A stretch of 64,000 nucleotides of DNA, from positions 236,076,361 to 236,140,360 of the forward strand of contig OY294067.1 in the NCBI GenBank assembly GCA_958510875.1, read 5' to 3'. Made by a program: the position numbers and the translations under genes. The DNA comes from Endomychus coccineus (Eukaryota > Arthropoda > Insecta > Coleoptera > Endomychidae). Positions 63,901-64,000 of this stretch are shown piece after piece. The first letter of the stretch is position 1, and each line of letters starts with the position of its first letter. Below the pieces are notes generated by a model that was not told the DNA's origin, searched no databases, and was given only the letters and a program-made list of their open reading frames with translations.

Positions 63901-64000
63901 GTCTTTCATACAGCCCTCTGGATTTGTATTTGAAAATTTCGTAAGTGAGATATTCGTTGATGAAATTTATTCTTCTGGTCGTAACTGGGCTCTTCTCTGA
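34854..64000 (-). CDS. DNAH5/8: Axonemal dynein heavy chain, C-terminal part (10 exons, 5' truncated by the window)
   Basis: Motor subunit of an outer-arm axonemal dynein, driving sliding of flagellar microtubules; the usual protein is about 4500 residues and only its last 770 are here. Coding order is 64000-63689, 63578-63463, 58732-58456, 58399-58201, 52497-52236, 52181-51942, 46086-45587, 45530-45409, 43806-43648, 34979-34854. Every junction is GT-AG and the phase is continuous. Visible landmarks are the KIDLDKG and IKGGAALDL segment before AAA6, FLSTGSDPT (degenerate AAA6 P-loop), [83 protein letters not shown] and the terminal HWILRG...LLCDI. The IQPKESGGG stretch and the tail match the DNAH5/DNAH8 (kl-3) group as I remember it. 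No stop or frameshift is seen in any exon. Assignment to dynein is firm; the paralogue is an inference. Confidence 0.93.
36330..36690 (+). pseudogene. Penelope-like RT fragment
   Basis: Plus strand reads [33 protein letters not shown], a stop, [19 protein letters not shown] and FFKRYVDN. This follows the Penelope RT pattern CLENT-F-F...Q-FGTAMGSPLSP...KRYVDD; the last Asp of YVDD is Asn and the SPL after GTAMGS is lost. Frameshifted beyond. Confidence 0.75.
36750..38010 (-). pseudogene. LINE RT fragment (jockey-like)
   Basis: Minus strand: [20 protein letters not shown] (about 37670), [20 protein letters not shown] and [29 protein letters not shown], then [19 protein letters not shown] and FADDLKLFY (about 37230-37120, catalytic FADD intact), and [11 protein letters not shown]...[12 protein letters not shown]. 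Separated by frameshifts and stops. It inserted in sense orientation with the dynein gene. Confidence 0.8.
38040..38660 (-). pseudogene. Second LINE RT fragment
   Basis: Minus strand: [37 protein letters not shown] and [11 protein letters not shown], then [18 protein letters not shown] and IAYADV where the catalytic FADD would be. Different in sequence from its neighbour, so a separate element. Confidence 0.65.
38822..39663 (+). pseudogene. LINE ORF1 (coiled coil and RRM-like), one frameshift
   Basis: [10 protein letters not shown] then a coiled coil ([20 protein letters not shown]...[14 protein letters not shown]), followed by NNLIVFGLE, an RRM-like start. Frame shifts near 39125; it resumes with [28 protein letters not shown] and a basic Pro/Ser tail ending at 39663. 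ORF1 proteins of LINEs bind their RNA. Confidence 0.75.
39745..42537 (+). pseudogene. LINE ORF2 (endonuclease and reverse transcriptase), frameshifted
   Basis: Endonuclease 39745-40458: [23 protein letters not shown] (catalytic Glu), [16 protein letters not shown] (Asp) and SCLDHILV (Asp-His), all active-site residues kept. RT 40792-41577: [42 protein letters not shown] 41731-42537: [20 protein letters not shown] catalytic FADD, and [16 protein letters not shown]. Breaks between 40440 and 40790 and between 41550 and 41730 restore the same frame, so only small indels separate the pieces. Confidence 0.85.
42722..42950. repeat. TA/TG microsatellite in the LINE 3' UTR
   Basis: About 230 bp of TATATG/TGTATA units with an uninterrupted TA core near 42850-42896. 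The three overlapping ORFs here are repeat translations. Confidence 0.95.
43648..43806 (-). CDS. Dynein heavy chain exon I (penultimate)
   Basis: 159 bp, acceptor CTATTTTAG, consensus donor AAA|GTAAGT, phase 0 on both sides. It encodes [40 protein letters not shown] and SPTLYK, which matches the family segment VYIYGL-LDGA-WDRR and continues exactly from exon H. It is too short to appear as a long ORF. The left border of the intron it shares with exon J is 8.7 kb away. Confidence 0.9.
44520..45120 (-). pseudogene. LINE RT C-terminal fragment in a dynein intron
   Basis: Minus strand: [58 protein letters not shown] and [17 protein letters not shown], the usual C-terminal end of jockey/BovB-like RTs (LGVTID-LSW-DH...YKAQIRPVLEYC...IQKRA). 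Frameshifted. It lies between dynein exons H and I. Confidence 0.75.
45409..45530 (-). CDS. Dynein heavy chain exon H
   Basis: 122 bp, acceptor TATTCAG, donor ACG|GTGAGC. It encodes [20 protein letters not shown], the most conserved block of the dynein C-terminus, then [16 protein letters not shown]. It is separated from exon G by 56 bp. Confidence 0.92.
45587..46086 (-). CDS. Dynein heavy chain exon G
   Basis: 500 bp, acceptor TCCATAG, donor CAAG|GTTTTT. It opens with the completion of Thr and [10 protein letters not shown], then [15 protein letters not shown], the [10 protein letters not shown] helix, [36 protein letters not shown] and [16 protein letters not shown]. The donor GTTTTT is weaker than the others, but the phase to exon H is exact. 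Confidence 0.94.
46194..48457. mobile_element. 2.26 kb element built of a 720-bp inverted repeat, 4-bp TSD
   Basis: Left arm 46198-46912 and right arm 47719-48453 are inverted copies at roughly 80% identity by eye. Ends GAGGCATTCCATATGAAA and the inverse; ATAG flanks both sides (46194-46197, 48454-48457). The 806-bp loop has a frame with [20 protein letters not shown] and DLAFAEDVQ that I do not recognise. It lies in the intron between exons F and G. Confidence 0.8.
48458..51941. other. AT-rich intron DNA between exons F and G
   Basis: No coding sequence recognised. 48460-50100 is extremely T-rich and Tyr-rich. Near 50300-50470 the phrase GTTGACCACAACTAAAGTTG and GACCGTGGTCAACTTTCTTTC are inverted partners. 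A frame at 50842-51096 has no known domain. Confidence 0.5.
51942..52181 (-). CDS. Dynein heavy chain exon F
   Basis: 240 bp, acceptor CTTTCCAG, donor AC|GTAAGA. It encodes [43 protein letters not shown], the dynein C-terminal domain signature. The next intron (46087-51941) contains the 2.26 kb long inverted repeat. Confidence 0.93.
52236..52497 (-). CDS. Dynein heavy chain exon E
   Basis: 262 bp, acceptor ATTCCAG, donor TTGAG|GTTCAT. It encodes [33 protein letters not shown], a YNSADW segment and the [14 protein letters not shown] motif. It ends with two bases of an Arg codon, completed in exon F after a 54-bp intron. Confidence 0.93.
52690..53310 (-). pseudogene. LINE RT remnant (R1/LOA-like)
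   Basis: Minus strand from 53310: YQPISLQ-like text, [40 protein letters not shown] and [10 protein letters not shown]. This matches the R1-type pattern RPISL...PLH-YQFAY--GKSTE-ALH-LV-RIE-A---K-IAL. Decays into stops below 53040. Lies in the D-E intron. Confidence 0.65.
53480..53859. repeat. Tandem repeat, three units of 125 bp
   Basis: GAGCATCGACACT starts at 53484, 53609 and 53734. Units are nearly identical; each contains ATT trinucleotide repeats, and the third has one extra ATT. No coding sense. Confidence 0.95.
54060..54850. repeat. Internal inverted repeat (about 290-bp arms)
   Basis: GGACAAAATTTAAAATG, TTATTAGCGATTTTTT, CAGAGTGCCTCC and GAACATCCTGTATCAACAGA occur on the left arm and inverted on the right arm, around a loop near 54350-54550. 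The minus-strand frame 54493-54687 is not credible. Confidence 0.75.
55618..57418 (-). mobile_element. hAT transposon, degraded, with 8-bp TSD
   Basis: The minus strand starts CAGTGGCGGCTCCTCGAAGG at 57410, a classic hAT end. CCTTGCAC (57411-57418) and CTTTGCAC (55618-55625) form an 8-bp duplication with one change. The other TIR is decayed (AGCGACCGTACC). It lies inside the mariner-like element. Confidence 0.75.
55740..56787 (-). pseudogene. hAT transposase C-terminal half
   Basis: A 185-codon piece (56787-56230, [28 protein letters not shown]) runs to a stop. After a break the frame reads [40 protein letters not shown] and [16 protein letters not shown], the hAT C-terminal dimerisation domain ([13 protein letters not shown]...RL). 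The N-terminal zinc finger and most of the catalytic core are missing. Closest to the ZMYM1-type hATs found in insects. Confidence 0.85.
58201..58399 (-). CDS. Dynein heavy chain exon D
   Basis: 199 bp, acceptor TGTTACAG, donor CAG|GTAAGG, ending one base into a Gly codon. It encodes [35 protein letters not shown] and KFTNEAPS, all hallmark dynein C-terminal motifs. The gap to exon E is 5.7 kb and is filled with transposons. Confidence 0.93.
58456..58732 (-). CDS. Dynein heavy chain exon C (AAA6)
   Basis: 277 bp, acceptor TGTGCTAG, donor GAT|GTGAGA. It begins with the last base of an Arg codon and then [36 protein letters not shown], the AAA6 P-loop-like motif, and [15 protein letters not shown]. 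The following intron is only 56 bp, so translation runs on past the donor without a break in sense for some codons. Confidence 0.92.
59106..59301. mobile_element. 196-bp MITE in a dynein intron
   Basis: TATAAAGGTCTGCTGGAGCC at 59106 and its inverse (one mismatch) ending at 59301. Internal palindrome AGCTAGGTGACGTCACCTAGC near 59248. No coding content. Confidence 0.8.
59481..60949. mobile_element. Foldback element with tandem-repeat arms
   Basis: Ends TAGTGGCTTCTGTGAGTCGG at 59481 and the inverse at 60949. Each arm is built of roughly 142-bp tandem units (starts at 59641, 59783, 59924; inverted starts at 60499, 60641, 60783) carrying GATATACCGACATAT, CACGATGCCGG and AACCCCCGAAAGGGGTG. The spacer 59940-60420 is AT-rich and unrelated. 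ORFs on both strands come from the repeated unit and are not genes. Confidence 0.85.
59539..59551. repeat. C homopolymer
   Basis: Run of about 12 C in the left arm of the foldback element. Confidence 0.85.
61025..61060 (-). ncRNA. Hammerhead-ribozyme-like motif (PLE type)
   Basis: Minus strand: CCTGAAGATGCC, a 13-nt loop, GGCGAAACGTC. CUGAAGA and GAAAC-GUC are the two hammerhead core boxes, with a 3-bp GCC/GGC stem II. Such motifs sit in the pseudo-LTRs of Penelope-like elements; a PLE relic on the same strand lies 1.3 kb upstream. Confidence 0.45.
61061..62325. other. Intron DNA, possible PLE 3' region
   Basis: No gene recognised. Two short frames (61836-62060 minus, 61919-62122 plus) overlap antisense to each other and have no known domain. 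Confidence 0.45.
62326..62968 (-). pseudogene. Penelope-like element: RT end and GIY-YIG endonuclease
   Basis: Minus strand: [58 protein letters not shown] (the Penelope RT thumb and linker), then after stops [20 protein letters not shown] and KEHFRSF...SSFSNHVL, a GIY-YIG nuclease (FYIGRS, R-KEH). PLEs use this domain to nick the target. Broken by several stops. Confidence 0.8.
62969..63462. other. Intron DNA between exons A/B and the PLE relic
   Basis: AT-rich, no coding sequence or repeat border recognised. Confidence 0.5.
63463..63578 (-). CDS. Dynein heavy chain exon B
   Basis: A 116-bp exon with acceptor TTTTACAG and donor CG|GTATGT, too short to show as a long ORF. It reads [19 protein letters not shown]...[14 protein letters not shown] and ends two bases into an Arg codon that exon C completes. 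WF-DKDAPE and the LDTF-KLLIIRSWCTDR join match the family exactly. Confidence 0.9.
63689..64000 (-). CDS. Dynein heavy chain exon A (partial, window edge)
   Basis: Open for 104 codons from the window edge to a donor AG|GTATAT after Gln-Gln, phase 0. It encodes [10 protein letters not shown], an [10 protein letters not shown] segment, [29 protein letters not shown] and [10 protein letters not shown], the conserved stretch leading into AAA6. The true exon start lies outside the window. Confidence 0.93.

Overview
The window is eukaryotic nuclear DNA, AT-rich, with GT-AG introns, polyadenylation signals and very many transposable elements. The host genes and the mix of Bel/Pao, Ty3/gypsy, P-like (THAP), Harbinger, hAT, Helentron-like, LINE and Penelope-like elements point to an insect. 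I cannot name the order or species.

Host genes: only two are convincing, both on the minus strand. The 3' end of an axonemal dynein heavy chain gene (DNAH5/DNAH8 type, the group of Drosophila kl-3) runs from the right edge down to 34854. I can place ten exons, giving 770 codons in one continuous phase, including a penultimate exon at 43648-43806 and a terminal exon at 34854-34979 that no long open reading frame reveals. Near-minimal introns (54, 56, 56 and 110 bp) alternate with introns of 1.6-8.7 kb packed with transposons. A single-exon cytochrome c gene (29655-29966) lies 4.9 kb further on, on the same strand, and resembles the testis form of flies. The window may therefore be a small male-germline neighbourhood.

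Layout. 1-2900: unknown DNA, a 1.3 kb TIR element with an 8-bp target duplication, and a foldback repeat. 2934-10213 and 12904-24758: two direct copies of one block. Each has two P-like mini-elements carrying a THAP exon, then a decayed Bel/Pao retrotransposon. Later insertions differ between the copies: a 1.24 kb TIR element and a third P-like element in copy 1; a nearly intact Ty3/gypsy element (14486-20456), a Helentron-like element and a small MITE in copy 2. 26062-28795: a broken Harbinger transposon with convergent transposase and MADF genes. 29655-30341: cytochrome c, with a P-like excision footprint just upstream. 31140-34850: LINE fragments. 34854-64000: the dynein gene, whose introns hold LINEs, Penelope-like fragments, a 2.26 kb long inverted repeat, a mariner-like element with a nested hAT, a foldback element built of 142-bp tandem units, and a Penelope-like RT/GIY-YIG remnant.

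No novel gene system emerged. The most informative signals are the P-like/THAP family (five copies plus a footprint with an 8-bp target duplication), two elements sharing GAG-CATTCCA ends and 4-bp target duplications, and the shared block that lets insertions be ordered in time.
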